A DNA stretch of 64,000 nucleotides. Origin: Nannobrachium achirus. Its lineage: Eukaryota; Chordata; Actinopteri; Myctophiformes; Myctophidae. Shown piece by piece: positions 1-31,586 of this stretch. The notes below the pieces were generated by a model. It made no database searches, had not been told where the DNA came from, and saw nothing but the letters and a program-made list of their open reading frames with translations. The number at the start of each line of letters is the position of its first letter. Position 1 is the stretch's first letter. The stretch lies in contig OY997642.1 in NCBI GenBank assembly GCA_963921795.1, positions 56,936,591 to 57,000,590 on the forward strand, in the 5' to 3' direction. The translations under genes were made by a program, and so were the position numbers.

Positions 1-1250
1 GCGCAGGCTGAAATTTAAATAACACGCCCTTAATTATTCTTGAAACGCCCCGATTTTACGACCAGAACAACCTGAATACGACCTAACAACTCCCATGTCC
101 CCGTCCCGCACTGGTCCCGCACAACTTCTTGGTCCCACACAGACCACGCACACATGCACGCACACACCTACACACGCAACTAGGCTACTTGGAACAGCAG
201 CATTTTGGTTTACACAGCAGTCTTTGACAGTGGAAACGTGGGATTAACCAACGGTACAATCTTTGACAAGGAGGCTATAGCACTGCAGCCGACACGAATG
301 ACACAAGTCACTGCCATGAATACTTTTGGATATTAATTTAAACCATAGCCTACCCGTGCCGTGCGTGCGCAGACAGAGCGCGTTAATTTGGTTACAAGCA
401 ATCATAATTCACCATGGCCATGATCTCACGGCTCGCCACGTCGGGTTTCATCATTAACTCCAGCATAGTGTACAGTAGCTACTGTATAAATTGAGAGACC
501 CCACGGTTACGTTTTGGATATTAATTTAACCCAATTTCGGCGACGAGCGCAATGCGCGTTTGAGTGCTTGAACTAGCGATCATGTACCGTTCCTGCGTGG
601 GCTGGTCTTCTCCCCGGTGGGCCGTGGACCCCCAAATAAATCATCCGCAGCGTGCGTGCGCTGGGCTGGGCACAGCCAGGTTTGGACCTTCGGTTTGATC
701 CATATTTAAAAGGAATCACGACTCACAGCGGCGCCGCGCTGGTCCCGAAAATGCTCTTGCATGTGTTCGTTTATGTGCTTGTTCTGAGCCAGATCTCCAA
801 TCTTAAGATTTAGACTGTTAAAGCAATTAACAGTAGATTTCTTCCATATCGCTAGATTTAAATTGCTTAATGCTTGTCATTGTAACTTGGAAATAAAATC
901 GGCGTGCATGTCCATGATGTAGCTGGCTATAATATGCTTTTATAAAATGTTATATTTTCACAGGATTATTTATTACTGTGTTGGATATACATTTTCGAGT
1001 GGATACATGTGTCCATTGCCTGTCAAATAGTTAGACAATGCTGCTCCTCACGTCTACAATGGAACAAAGTGGTGTAGGATGAATCCTACACCACCTCAGG
1101 ACTTGACGTGAGATTTGATCCTACCCTACGCCAACGTCAAAGTCAAGTTGAAATGATAAATGCCGAGACTTCCCTAAATTTCGGTGTACACCCAAATTTT
1201 GATCTGCACCACGTTGATAAATGAGGGCCTCTGTCTCTATTTTGATTGTC
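1..1250. other. Upstream DNA, no gene recognised
   Basis: No long reading frame and no recognisable family. A perfect short hairpin lies at about 1,069-1,094 (GGTGTAGGAT / ATCCTACACC). A TATA-like TATTTAAAAG precedes a 20-codon hydrophobic frame starting at about 751, but no splice donor follows and the frame ends quickly, so I do not call it a gene. Confidence 0.4.
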
Positions 1251-1894
1251 TTAAAGGGATATTACACTTTCAAAAAAACTTTTGGTCATTTTATCGTCTA
1301 ATCAGGCTTTTATGAACACCCTGAACAGTTTTTAATTTGCTTCATTCAATATGTAGATATTTGATGTAAATGTTATCAGGCCCTCCAGGCCCAGGGCCTC
1401 TCCCCACACACACCCATTGTAACTTCAAACTCCATTTTAACCATGATAAATTCATTAAAAACAACCATTATTTTTTCTGGTGACTCAAACTACCCTCCTA
1501 ATACGTGAGCAGGCCGTGTTTTTTCGATAACTTTTTTAATTTATTTTTAATAATCCATTTTTGTATTCAATATTTTTCATTTTCCCAAATAATTATTAAA
1601 AATAAATGAAAAATGTTATCGAAAAAACAAGGCCTGCTCACGTATTAGGAGGGTAGTATGAGTCACCAGAAAAAATAATGTGTGTTTTTAATGAATCTAT
1701 CATGGTTAAATGGAGTTTGAAGTTACAATGTGTGTGTATGGGGCCCTCTTCCTGGAGGAGGAGGACTGATAACATTTACATTAAATATCTAAATATTGAA
1801 TCAAGCAAATTAAAAACTGTTCAGGGTGTTCATAAAAGCCTAATTAGACGATAAAATGACCAAAAGTCTTTTTGAAAGTGAAATATCCCTTTAA
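1251..1894. mobile_element. TTAA-flanked foldback MITE
   Basis: The whole 644 bp folds into one long imperfect hairpin centred near 1,572. The ends read TTAAAGGGATAT and ATATCCCTTTAA, so the flanks are a TTAA duplication as made by piggyBac-type transposases. No coding capacity. A shortened relative is at 10,845-11,055. The piggyBac link is inferred from the TTAA alone. Confidence 0.75.
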
Positions 1895-2250
1895 GTACCA
1901 GTAAGACTCCCTAATCGGAAGATAAGCGACCGTCAGGTCACATGTATACACAAAGAGGCCTGTAAGTGCCATTGGAGTTACGGCATTTATAACCCTAACC
2001 CGCCTGGTTCTCCAAAGCCATATCCCCAGGTCCAAAGTCATATCGCCAGGGGTCCCTACCTGGAGGTGGTCCCCGAGCACGTGCCACTCTGCGGTCCGAG
2101 GCCGAGGCCCCAGAGTCGGATGTGAGTGGAGCGCTGAAGGCCCCTTGGCAACTGTGGCGGAGATATGAGTAGGGCAAACGTGTGACGTGATGTGACAGAC
2201 TGACGGACTGACAGCCGGAGGAGGTTTTGATAGTAACAACCATCTCTTAT
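1895..2250 (+). mobile_element. D-family rolling-circle-like repeat, short copy
   Basis: Starts with CAGTAAGACTCCCTAATCGG and a GCGACC box, and ends with GAGGTTTTGATAGTAAC, as do the copies at 9,368-9,985 and 15,770-16,355. The middle differs from the other copies. The 3' hairpin is missing, so this copy is truncated or recombined. No coding capacity. Confidence 0.5.
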
Positions 2251-2258
2251 GCCATGAC

Positions 2259-2451
2259 TTAAAGGCCTGTCCATACTGTCTCCCACCACCAAACCGTCCG
2301 TCAGAAAGGTCCGGCTCAACTACAAAATGACAGCACTCGTGTCTTTTGAAAAACATTACCCCAAATTAGGGATCGGAAAGCTGCACGTCAGAAAGTCGGA
2401 AGATTCCGACGAAAAGTTGGATGGCCGGAGACAGTATGGATAGGCCTTTAA
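2259..2451. mobile_element. Small TTAA-flanked MITE
   Basis: Terminal inverted repeats of about 25 bp (TTAAAGGCCTGTCCATACTG at left, its near-complement at right) flank a short noncoding core. TTAA is present at both ends (2,259-2,262 and 2,448-2,451). Confidence 0.65.
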
Positions 2452-2904
2452 GTTAAGGCATAAGAGCTGGTACTTAAGCCAATCAAAATACAGCCTCAAA
2501 TTGCTCCCGATGAGCAGGTTTTTTTTTGCATTGGATGGTTTCCTCCGCCATCGGAGTGAATGGGTGAATGTTATGTGCAATTATGAAAATCGCTATATAA
2601 ATGCACCATTTATTCCATGCATTACTGTTAGGGTTATACGTAGCTCTAACCCTACTGAGACAGGTGCAGGTGCTTCGTGCCTTCGTGACAGTGCATGGCG
2701 TGCTCTGGAATTCCTGCACGCATCCTGTACAAACACTAACTGAGTTCTCATCCAAAGCTTAATATGTTGTTCATCAAAAAAGATGTTGCTCAACACTTCT
2801 GTCACCAAGTTTGTAACTACCAAGCTTCTAATTACATCGGCATCTCTCTGCATTCCAATGACTCATTGAAGGTAAGACTCATGGAATGCATGTCGGCTAT
2901 AGAG

Positions 2905-2912
2905 TATATAAG
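2905..2912 (+). promoter_or_regulatory. TATA box of the C-type lectin gene
   Basis: TATATAAG lies 37 bp upstream of the lectin ATG at 2,949, which predicts transcription starting at about 2,935-2,940 and a very short 5' UTR. It also argues against the upstream in-frame ATG at 2,886, which would precede the transcript start. Confidence 0.6.
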
Positions 2913-2948
2913 ACGGCTGCATGCGCAGCATCCATAGAGCGCTCCAGG

Positions 2949-21679
<18,731 letters not shown>

Positions 21680-21732
21680 GTAAGACTTTACCTTCATTAA
21701 TAATAGGCTAATAATAATAAGTATGATAATAA

Positions 21733-23027
21733 CTAGAAAATGTGCAATTTGGGAAATTGCGAGTGTGGTTGCCCGCCCCGCCCCGGCGCGAGCGGCGGGG
21801 ATGCGCCTCCGGGACCCCGAGGAAAACGCCGGGGCCCGAGGGAGACGACGTCGGGACGGATACCGTCCCGGGCCGCGCGATTCTAAAAGGTGCCGTTCGG
21901 ATCCTGCGTTTGTGATGTAAGGATACAGCGTCTTGTTTTTGAGAAATAGGCTCCTCCCTCGAGTTTCGCCAAGCGTTTGCGTTGTCCTGTCGCTCCCGAG
22001 ATCGTTTGTGTTCGTTTTGAGAGGGTCGTTCCCCCTGAAAAACGTGTTTTGGCACTAAACGGTTAAGTTTTGCGCGTTTGTGGCGCCCCCTATGGGTCGA
22101 ACTGGAAATGCTTTTGGGGATTGGTTGAGTATACCACCCGAGAATTGTGGTTAAAATTTGGTGTTGATTGGACGTTTTGTTCGTTATTTATGGCTATTTT
22201 TTGCGAAATGGGCCCCTCCCGCTAAATTTGGAGGCCTGTTACGTGCGAACAGTATGGACTATCAAAATATCGCTTGAATATGTTTATCGCATGGGTCCAG
22301 AGATCATTTGTACCGATTTTTGTGACATTTGAAGAAAATATGTAGGAAAAGGAGCAAAAAGTGTGTTTTTAAGAAAATTCAAAATGGCGGAAAATCTATC
22401 CCGACGCAAATGGGCGTGGCCTATATAGGGAGATGCATCATGACCCAAGGAATCCAGGGAAAAAAAAATTTTTAATTTTCCGACCTACGGTTCAAGAGTT
22501 ATAAGCCAAAACGTAAAGTGAGCTGTTATAGCGCCACCATGAGGCCGAATGATGTAATTATTTTTCAGTTAATCCTTGCCTGCATTATGAACCTCCTCTC
22601 CAAGTTTTGAAACTGTAGCCCCAATGGTTTGTGAGAGAAAAATAATTCAATGTGAGTTTTTGTGATTCCCATTATAAGTCAATGGGGAAAATTAATTCAC
22701 TAATAAATTAATATCAATTAAACGATACAACCTTTCTCTTAGCAAAATGATAGCACACGATTCCCGATGAAGCCGGTCGATTTGACATATGGCGCGAGTG
22801 TGTGGCGCAAAAACTGTGGGCCGTGAAACGCTCCGAAAAAAAGTTTATCACCCAAAGAATAAATAAAGTTTCCCTAGAACTATAGTGTGTTGCCCTGTAA
22901 GGGCAACCACACTAATAAATAAATAAAGTTTCCCTAGGACTATAGTGTGTTGCCCTGTTAGGGCAACCACACTAATAAAGTTTCCCTAGAACTATAGTGT
23001 GTTGCCCTGTTAGGGCAACCACACTAA
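21733..23027 (+). mobile_element. B-family repeat, copy 2, with triplicated 3' hairpin
   Basis: Starts CTAGAAAATGTGCAATTTGG. The 3' terminus (AGTTTCCCTAG, ACTATAGTGTGTTGCCC, loop, GGGCAACCACACTAA) occurs three times in tandem between about 22,860 and 23,027. Loops differ (TGTAA, TGTTA). The next A copy begins immediately after. Confidence 0.75.
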
Positions 23028-24529
23028 CTAGAAAAATATTGTTCCTTCGAAACAATTGTGGGCTCGCTTCCGCCGGAGAACAATGGCTATAAAAGTACAA
23101 AATGTCAAGATCGCAGGCAGTGCTCTCTTTGACGTTACTGACGTCAACGATTGGTCCATTTTATTCCAAAAATGTGTTGTGCAAAAGTTGACCCGCTGGT
23201 GGCGCTATAACAGGCCAATGTAAGAAGGGTGGTATCTGTTCCTTGACCTATTGGGAATGTGCTTGCAAGATTTCACGCACATTGCAGGCTGTGTTCATGA
23301 TTTGAGGTGTTTTTGGCTTTGGCCACTTTATCGCTGCTTGCAGCTATATTCATTATTATATTTGTTTTGTGTGTGTGCACTTCATAGGCATATTATTATT
23401 ATGCAAAAAAAAAAATCCTAACGGGTTTAAGCGTTTCACAAACTGCTCAAAATGATATAGCGCCCCCCTTTGGCCAATTGGGGTAAGATTGGTTTTAGTG
23501 ATATTTGGACTAACACTCTACATCTTTGCCAAATGCCATGAACATGTTACTTTGCATGTATGATTTAGAGGCAGAAGAATAATTAGCATAAAACTGCAAT
23601 ATTCATTGAATTTATTTAAAAAAGCATGTTTCAATTTTAAAGAAATCCGATCTGACAGATCTTTAGATATCAGTCCAAAGTTCACGTAAAAAAAGTTTTG
23701 TGCACGTGGAGCGAAAATTCCAGAATAAAAGCGGGTTTACGCGTTTTACAAACTGCTCAATATGGCGGAAAATCGAAGGGCGGAGCTTACTTAACAATGA
23801 CACAGATGTCTTCCGCTCGAGTCAAAGCACGCGTGTAACAAGTTGCATGTCTTCAAACAAAACGAGTCATGACTTATGCCCGTTTGAAGTTTGAATTTTC
23901 AAACGCTTCGTATAGCGCCCCCCTTTGGCCGATTGGAATAAAATTGGTTTCAGTGATGCTTTGACTAACCCTCCACATCTTTGCCAAATGCCATGAACGT
24001 GTAACTTTGCATGTATGATTTAGAGGCCGAAGAATAATTTGCATAAAACCGCAATATTGATTGAATTATTAAAACATTATATTTCACTTTAAAAAAAATC
24101 TGGTTGATCAATCTGACCGTATTGGTCCAAAGTTCATGTGAAAAAAGTTTTGTGCACTTGACGCGAAAATCCCAGGAGGAGATAGATTTTTACTGTTTTT
24201 CATATAATTCCGAATTGTGGGAGACCTAAAGGTCAGAGGTCAAAAGTTAGAGGGTAAAAGTTGTTCGGCATGAGGAGACGCATAAGTGTATACAGGTTTC
24301 ATGGCTGTATGTATAACACAGCATGAGCTATACCTGTTCGAAGATCGCACTTTCGAAGGCTTCCTACAGCGCCACCATTTGGCCGATTGCTGTAAAAAAT
24401 AATAGCACACTTCGCCACAGTAAGCTGAACACATTGATGTTTTTATTTTCATTTTCTCACTAAGTATGTAGGAGTTGAAAGGAACCGAAGTTTTGAGGAG
24501 AACTTGCTCTAGTATAGTATAGAAATAAA
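23028..24529 (+). mobile_element. A-family repeat, copy 1
   Basis: Starts CTAGAAAAATATTGTTCC, with 5' hairpin ATTGTT/AACAAT and box TTGTGGGCTCGC. Three recurrent phrases mark the body: GCTGGTGGCGCTATAACAGG, GCGCCCCCCTTTGGCC, and AGCGCCACCATTTGGCC. Ends in GAGGAGAACTTG. Slightly shortened near 23,390. Short frames in it recur in every copy and are not taken as genes. Confidence 0.75.
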
Positions 24530-25715
24530 CTAGAAAATTTGCAATTTGGGAAATTGCGAGTGTGGTTGCCCGCCCCGCCCCTGCGCGAGCGGCGGGTGTG
24601 CGCCTCCGGGACCCCGAGGAAAACGCAGGGGTCCGAGGGAGAGGATGTAGGGACGGATACCGTCGGGGCCGTGCGACACGCGATTCGAAAAGGTGCCTTT
24701 GGGATCCTGCGTTCTTGGTGTAAGGATATGGTTTCTCGTTTTAAAGAAATAGGCTCCTCCCACAAGATTCGCAAGGCGATTATGTTGAAACGTCGCTCCC
24801 GAGATCGTTTGTGTTTCGTTTTGAGAGGGTTGTTTCCCCTGAAAAAACGCGTTTTGGCACGAAACGGTTACGTTTTGTGCGTTTGTGGCGCCCCCTAAGG
24901 GTCGAAGTGGAAATGCTTTTGGGGATTTGTTGAATATCCCACCCGCGACTTGTGGTTAAAATTTGGTGTTGACTGGATGTTTCGTTTGGGATTTATGGCT
25001 ATTTTTGGCGAAACGGGCCCCTCTCGCTAACTTCGTAAGCCTGTTCCGGACGAACGGTACGGACTATCGAAATATTGCTTGAATGTGTTTATCGCATGGG
25101 TCCAGAGATCTTGTGTACCGATTTTTGTGACATTTGGAGAAAATATGTGGGAAAAGGAGCAAAAAGTGTGTTTTGAAGAAAATTCAAAATGGCGGAAAAT
25201 CTATCCTCACGCAAATGGGCGGGGCCTATATGGGGAGATGCGTCATGACCCAAGGAAACCAGGGAAAAAATAATTTTAATTTTCCGACCTACGGTTCAAG
25301 AGTTATAAGCCAAAACGTAAAGTGAGCTGTTATAGCGCCACCATGAGGCCAAATGATGTAATTATTTTTCAGTTAATCCTTGTCTGCATTTTGAACCTCC
25401 TCTCCAAGTTCTGAAACTGTAGCCCCTATGGTTTGCAAGGGGAAAATAATTGAATGTGAGTTTTTGCGATTCCCATTATAAGTCAATGGGGAAAATTAAT
25501 TCACTAATAAATTAATATCAATTAAACTATACAACTTTTCTCTTAGCAAAATCATAGCACACGATTCCCGATGAAGCCGGTTGATTTGACATATGGCGCG
25601 AGTGTGTGGCGCAAAAACTGTGGGCGAAGAAAGCCGTCAAACTTTTGGTTACCCTAGAAAGAAAGAAAGTTTCCCTAGAACTATAGTGTGTTGCCCTGTT
25701 GGGCAACCACACTAA
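24530..25715 (+). mobile_element. B-family repeat, copy 3
   Basis: Full 5' start (CTAGAAAATTTGCAATTTGG) and 3' hairpin GTTGCCCTGTTGGGCAAC. Head-to-tail between A copies 1 and 2. Confidence 0.75.
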
Positions 25716-26972
25716 CTAGAAAAATATTGTTCCTTCGAAACAATCGTGGGCTCGCTTCAAGCCAGAAAACAATGACTATAAAAGTACAAAATGTCAAGAT
25801 CGCAGTCAGTGCTCTCTTTGACGTTACTGACGTCAAAGATTGGTCCATTTTGTTCCAAAAATGTGTTGTGCAAAAGTTGACCCGCTGGTGGCGCTATAAC
25901 AGGCCAATGTAAGAAGGGTGGTATCTGTTCCTTGACCTATTGGGAATGTGCTTGCAAGATTGCACACACATTGCAGGCTGTGTTCATGATTTGAGGTGTT
26001 TTTGGCTTTGGCCACTTCATCGCTGCTTGCAGCTATATTCATTTTTTTTTTTGTGTGTGTGTGCACATAGGCATATTAGATAAAGGTCCTTAGATTGTGT
26101 GTAGAATGTTTCATGCAAATTGCAAAAAAAAAATCCTAACGGGTTTAAGCGTTTCACAAACTGCTCAAAATGATATAGCGCCCCCCTTTGGCCAATTGGG
26201 GTAAGATTGGTTTTAGTGATATTTGGACTAACACTCTACATCTTTGCCAAATGCCATGAACATGTTACTTTGCATGTATGATTTAGAGGCAGAAGAATAA
26301 TTTGCATAAAACTGCAATATTCATTGAATTTATTTTAAAAAGCATGTTTCAATTTTAAAGAAATCCGATCTGACAGATCTTTAGATATCGGTCCAAAGTT
26401 CACGTAAAAAAGGTTTTGTGCACGTGGAGCGAAAATTCCAGAATAAAAGCGGGTTTACGCGTTTTACAAACTGCTTAAAATGGCGGAAAATCGAAGGGCG
26501 GAGCTTACTTAACAACGACACAGATGTCTTCCGCTTGAGTCAAAGCACGCGTGTAACAAGTTGCATGTCTTCAAACGAAACGAGTCATGACTTATGCCCG
26601 TTTGAAGTTTGAATTTTCAAACGCTTCGTATAGCGCCCCCCTTTGGCCGATTGGAATAAAATTGGTTTCAGTGATACTTTGACTAACCCTCCACATCTTT
26701 GCCAAATGCCATGAACGTGTAACTTTGCATGTATGATTTAGAGGCAGAAGAATAATTTGCATAAAGCCGCAATATTGATTGAATTATTAAAAAAATATAT
26801 TTCACTTTAAAAGAAATCCGCCGAGACTAGTTTGACCGTATTGGTCCAAAGTTCATGTGAAAAAAGTTTTGTGCGCGTATCGCAAAAATCCCAGGAGGAG
26901 ATAGATTTTTACTGTTTTTCATATAATTCCAAATTCTGGGGGATCTAAAGGTCAGAGGTCAAAAGTCAGAGC
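25716..26972 (+). mobile_element. A-family repeat, copy 2, 5' part
   Basis: Nearly identical to 47,719-48,977. Interrupted after GTCAGAGC by the 15.4 kb insertion; it resumes at 42,378. Confidence 0.8.
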
Positions 26973-27432
26973 TGTGGTAGTAATATTTATAGTGTAACAA
27001 ATAAGTGTACTGTATGTAGTCTACAAGAAAATCTCACTAGGCTACTACATTTAGATGTACCTGCTGCTGTCAATCTAACAGCTGACAACCATGGACTGTG
27101 ACCTCCACTGCTCCTCTGTGTCAGCATAAAACCTGTACTAAGTGATACTATACATGGTCATTGCAACTTAACCAGTCAGCCTTATTATAAACTGTATGGT
27201 ACTTAGTATAGATGCTTAGTTTCTATCTCCATCTAGGGAGAGCATCTTGGTGTATAAGAAGTGTCCCATATGACACTTGAGGAGGGTCTTCTGCCCAACA
27301 GGGCAAAGCTCTGGCCAGCAGGCCAGAGCTCTCTATGCTGTGTATGCTGTATGCTGTTTCTCTGATGCTGATGAATCTTCTTCAATAAATGGTTGACTTC
27401 ACCCTGACTGGATATTAATATTTTTCTATCAC
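26973..27432 (+). mobile_element. Putative solo LTR-like unit at the left end of the insertion
   Basis: 460 bp starting TGTGGTAG and ending CTATCACA (TG...CA). It holds a TATAAG at about 27,254, a perfect hairpin (AGCTCTGGCC / GGCCAGAGCT) near 27,308-27,331 and an AATAAA at about 27,383, the order expected of an LTR. It occurs only on the left side. Flanks show no clear target duplication (GAGC on the left, GTAG on the right), so it may instead be an unmatched end of the large element. Confidence 0.5.
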
Positions 27433-27521
27433 AGTAGAATAGAGGGCAGTGTTTGGCGGGAGGGCAGTTGGTGACGTCACAGTAGGTGTACGTGCGTGTG
27501 CGCGTGCGTGTGTGCGTGCGG

Positions 27522-27627
<106 letters not shown>

Positions 27628-30600
27628 CAAAAGTGAATAAAGGGCCCATGTTGGGGTGTATTGTTTGGTGTTCATTCTTAAAGACAGTGGGTGTTTTATT
27701 GTTTTTCTAAAGGATGGGTTTAGCGTGACTGTAATTAGTGAATGGACATGCTGAGGGCAGCCCCGGGTTGTGCTCCTTGTGGGATGGGGAGATCAATGGC
27801 TTTTTTTTTTTTCCTGAGGGCAGTTTACAGATCAGCCTAGGGATCTATTCGTTGTAGGATGGGGAGATGATGATGAGGCCAGCATGTGGGTGTCATGACA
27901 CAGTGAAAGTAGGTCTGACCATAGTCTCATACTGTGATAATCTGTGCGTGGTATTGGGATGGGAGTTGAGATGGTCATGGATTGTGTTACTGTAGAGTAG
28001 GTTCAATGCAGGTAGAACAATGGGAACCAAGGCATTGAATAGATCTTACTATCAGGGGGGTCGTGACCATAGGCAAAATCGATATTGGGGGGGTCATATA
28101 CATTTAAAAAACAAAAGATGAAGGCAGGATGATGATGTCAGCATGTGGGGGTCATGGCCATGTGAGACCCGGGTCGGTCATGGCCTCATACCGTGATAAT
28201 CTGCACCAGCATTTGTCCATGCTAAATACACTATGCCGTTCTATGAAAGAATCAGGGGTTGATGTAAAACAATGTTAGCCCTACTGTTAAGCTCAGTGAC
28301 CACAACTCAGGGTGTGTAGAAACAGGGCATGCACTTTTACTGGACAATATATATATTTTTTCCAGTATACACACATGGATATAGTTATAGAAACCTATTA
28401 CCTAGCCAAAAGTGAGAAATTCCATACATGAAAATAAAAGAATAAATAAGTAATGAAAAACAGCCGATCTACCTGGTCACAGAACGAGGCGACATGGAGA
28501 GAGAGAGTAAGATGTGACAGGGGGTAGACGCTGACAGATCTACAGTACAATTATGGCTTTTACTGAGGCTATGTTGATCGTTTTGAGGGGGCAAACATAT
28601 AATTTATCGATTGGGTCTCGAGATAAATAAATACCATTTAAATAAAAAACGTTTGGTAGCAATTAGTATACAGTTTTAAAAGGCTATAGTGCAAATGATA
28701 TTAACAGACCAGTAAATATTTAGTTATGATTTGTTTTACTATGTCATGGTGTCTGACATGAATTTCATAGTCAAACCTTAACATAGCTACAATGGTTATC
28801 ACTAACAATACTCATTAGTTGAGTTTGTGCTCCTACAGTACATAAAATCACAGTCTATCAAAATCTGTAACTTATGTGACAATAAAGATGCATATGATTC
28901 TATAAACATATGTCATTACTACCCATGTAAGTGAATAATACATTTGTAAAAATTGGTATAGGCCTAAGTCATTCAAGGATGTATTTGAAAATGTTTGGGT
29001 GTAAAACACTAGCTAGTTTTGACTACACACACAAATCATTTATTCTTCCTCGCCAAGATGTACGTTGTTCACATTAAAATTGATGTATACTGCTATGCAT
29101 TGGGGATACATCCTATACTGCATAGTCTAAATGTACAGATTTCAGATTTTTTATCTTTGGTTAATCAGGACACCAGAGCTAAATGGTAAATCTTATCCAT
29201 ATTGCATGGGGCCTAGAGTGTGGTTATCTACAAACCTTAGCTATAAGGTGACAGACCTGATACGTTAGGTGGCTATGAGAAAACTATTTTGATCTTTTTG
29301 TGAACAAATCTCAAACAGCTTAGATATGAGGACTGATTGTCTGTGTATTCATGTAATGTGTAATGATGCTTATTTCAGATGGAATTGCAAACCCATCATA
29401 CAGGTCTTTTTCTGAAATTATGTGTCAGATGTACTCATGGAACACTAAGTTGGACAGGGGTAGTAGGGGGTATAGTTATATATGATAGGATGAATCACTA
29501 ACAAAGATTTGTGTATTTGTTGTAAGTTGCTGGGGGCAGCGAGATCACATATTATTTTGTGACAAACAATGAATCTGAGTACATGCAAAAGCGGTATCCA
29601 TATGAATTTCATCAAATGTCCCATACATCCCCAATATTCTACCCATCATACACATTTGATACGGTACATTTTCAGTATAGTGTATGTTTAAGATGACTAT
29701 TTAGTGTGTTTTAAAACAATTATTCATTTCACTTGTAGATTAGCCCACAATATTCTGAAATGTGGGTTATTATAGTCTTTGAATCAACACATACGGGCCC
29801 CCCAAGCTCCTCAAGTCCTCATTAGTTTGCTGATCAACCAAACTTTATCACAGGAGACATAATGTGCTATAGTTTTGAACATTACAACTGACATAGATAT
29901 GAGGTAGGATTCGCTATTCAAAGCTATCTGTCTATTTTCATCTCACTAGTGTTTCTCCCCATACAATTTAAACAAAACATTGGCCCTCATACACTTCAAC
30001 ATAACTAACCAACCCGCACACCATCAACAAAACATAAAACTTTGCAGCATAACAGAAAAAATATTACAAAAATAACAACCCTAAGAATTTCAATCAGCAC
30101 TAAAACGCACAAAACATAAAACCTTTGCCTCATAACAGAAATCATCAGCATCGTCACTGCACATTGGGTGTAGCACACAAAACATAACACACAAAACATT
30201 AAAAACATAACTCTGGCATTCACGTGAAGACAAAATACACAATATGTTCTAATAATAAAGTGTTCAACAGACTTTTGCGCAACAACCTTTTAATATCAAC
30301 TGACTGTGTAAATAACTGAACGTTTTTTTTGTTGTTTTTTTGCATAGGTGATGGGAAAGTATGGTTTTTCAATGTATAGTTTGGATATTTGTTTTTGTCA
30401 TTTACTGTTACTGTTAATGATAGGATCATGGTTTCCCCACTACAAACTGTTTCCCAGTTTGTTTGCTACAAACTGTTTCCTACAAACTGTACACAGTATA
30501 TCAATCATAAAGTGTAGAGGACCAAGTATACAACACAAGTATGCAACATCTACTGGCCTGCATAATACCTACAGTAATCAACTACTGTATATTTAGCACA

Positions 30601-30672
30601 AATATACACCAACAACAGAAATCATCAGCTTCGTCACTGCATATTGGGATCCCTCACATCAACTTGACATGG

Positions 30673-30744
30673 GACTCTGTGGCGCAACGGTAGCGCGACT
30701 GACTCCAGATCAGAAGGTTGCGTGTTCAAATCACGTCAGGGTCA
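30673..30744 (+). tRNA. tRNA-Trp (CCA), left arm
   Basis: 72 nt with A box TGGCGCAACGG, B box GTTCAAATC and anticodon CCA at 30,705-30,707. All seven acceptor pairs form (one T-G wobble), D and T arms form, and one pair at the top of the anticodon stem (27-43) is A-A. It closely follows the vertebrate tRNA-Trp sequence as I know it. No TTTT terminator follows closely, so expression is uncertain. Confidence 0.75.
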
Positions 30745-31400
30745 AAGCTTTATTGATCCCCCCGTGAATAAATTGTTCTATGGTATTAACAGATGTAAAA
30801 TGTAATTTAAAACAAATAGTGCTTCACGGGATTAATATAATATGGAAATTTGGTGTCACACTGATAAGAACCAGGGGCAAAATAAACTGACCGCTCATTA
30901 GATGCAATGTAAAAGTGGTCACAGGCAGCACTCGCATGTAAAACTGCGACGATCAAAAGCTGTAACTTATGTGACAATAAAACTGCATATGATTCTATAA
31001 ACATATGTCATTACTAATTATTTAAGTGAATAACACATTTGTATTTCATCTGAGTTTATTATACAGGGGGAAATGCCAGTCATTCAAGGATGTATTTGAA
31101 AATGTTTGGTGTAAAACAGTACATGTTTTGACTACACACACACAAATCATTTATTTTTTCTCCCTGAAATTTATGTTGTTCACATTAAAATTGTACACAC
31201 TACACTCATACTAGGCCATGGGTAGGCAGTGTAGCCATATGTAACAGTACAGGTATATACATTTGTTAAAATATAAAATATAATATACAAGACTGCATGA
31301 ACACCATAGATGCCAACTTCTTTCATATTTTATTCAATGTATTGTAATTTTATTTTGTGTGCGATTAGGTTTATTTTATGTAAACTAGATGGTTTCAAGG

Positions 31401-31408
31401 TATAAATA
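31401..31408 (+). promoter_or_regulatory. TATA box upstream of the arm gene, left arm
   Basis: TATAAATA in good context, about 180 bp before the ATG at 31,587. A second TATA-like TTTAAATA at about 31,551 is closer but would leave almost no 5' UTR. The mirror lies near 38,407-38,414. Confidence 0.4.
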
Positions 31409-31586
31409 TATTGTACCAGTTATTTTACCAGGTGTCATGGGGAGGGTCAGTTTAACCTATTGCAATTATCCAGATCCCTCCTACATTAAATTTCATTGGT
31501 TGGTCAACGTTCGGTCTCTCTAATACCTGCCTCTCTCGGGATCCTTTTTCTTTAAATATGAGGAAGACCAATTCTTACCACCAAAA

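Noticed and set aside
751..813. Signal-peptide-like 20-codon frame after TATTTAAAAG
   Set aside because: Too short, no splice donor before the stop, no partner exon found.
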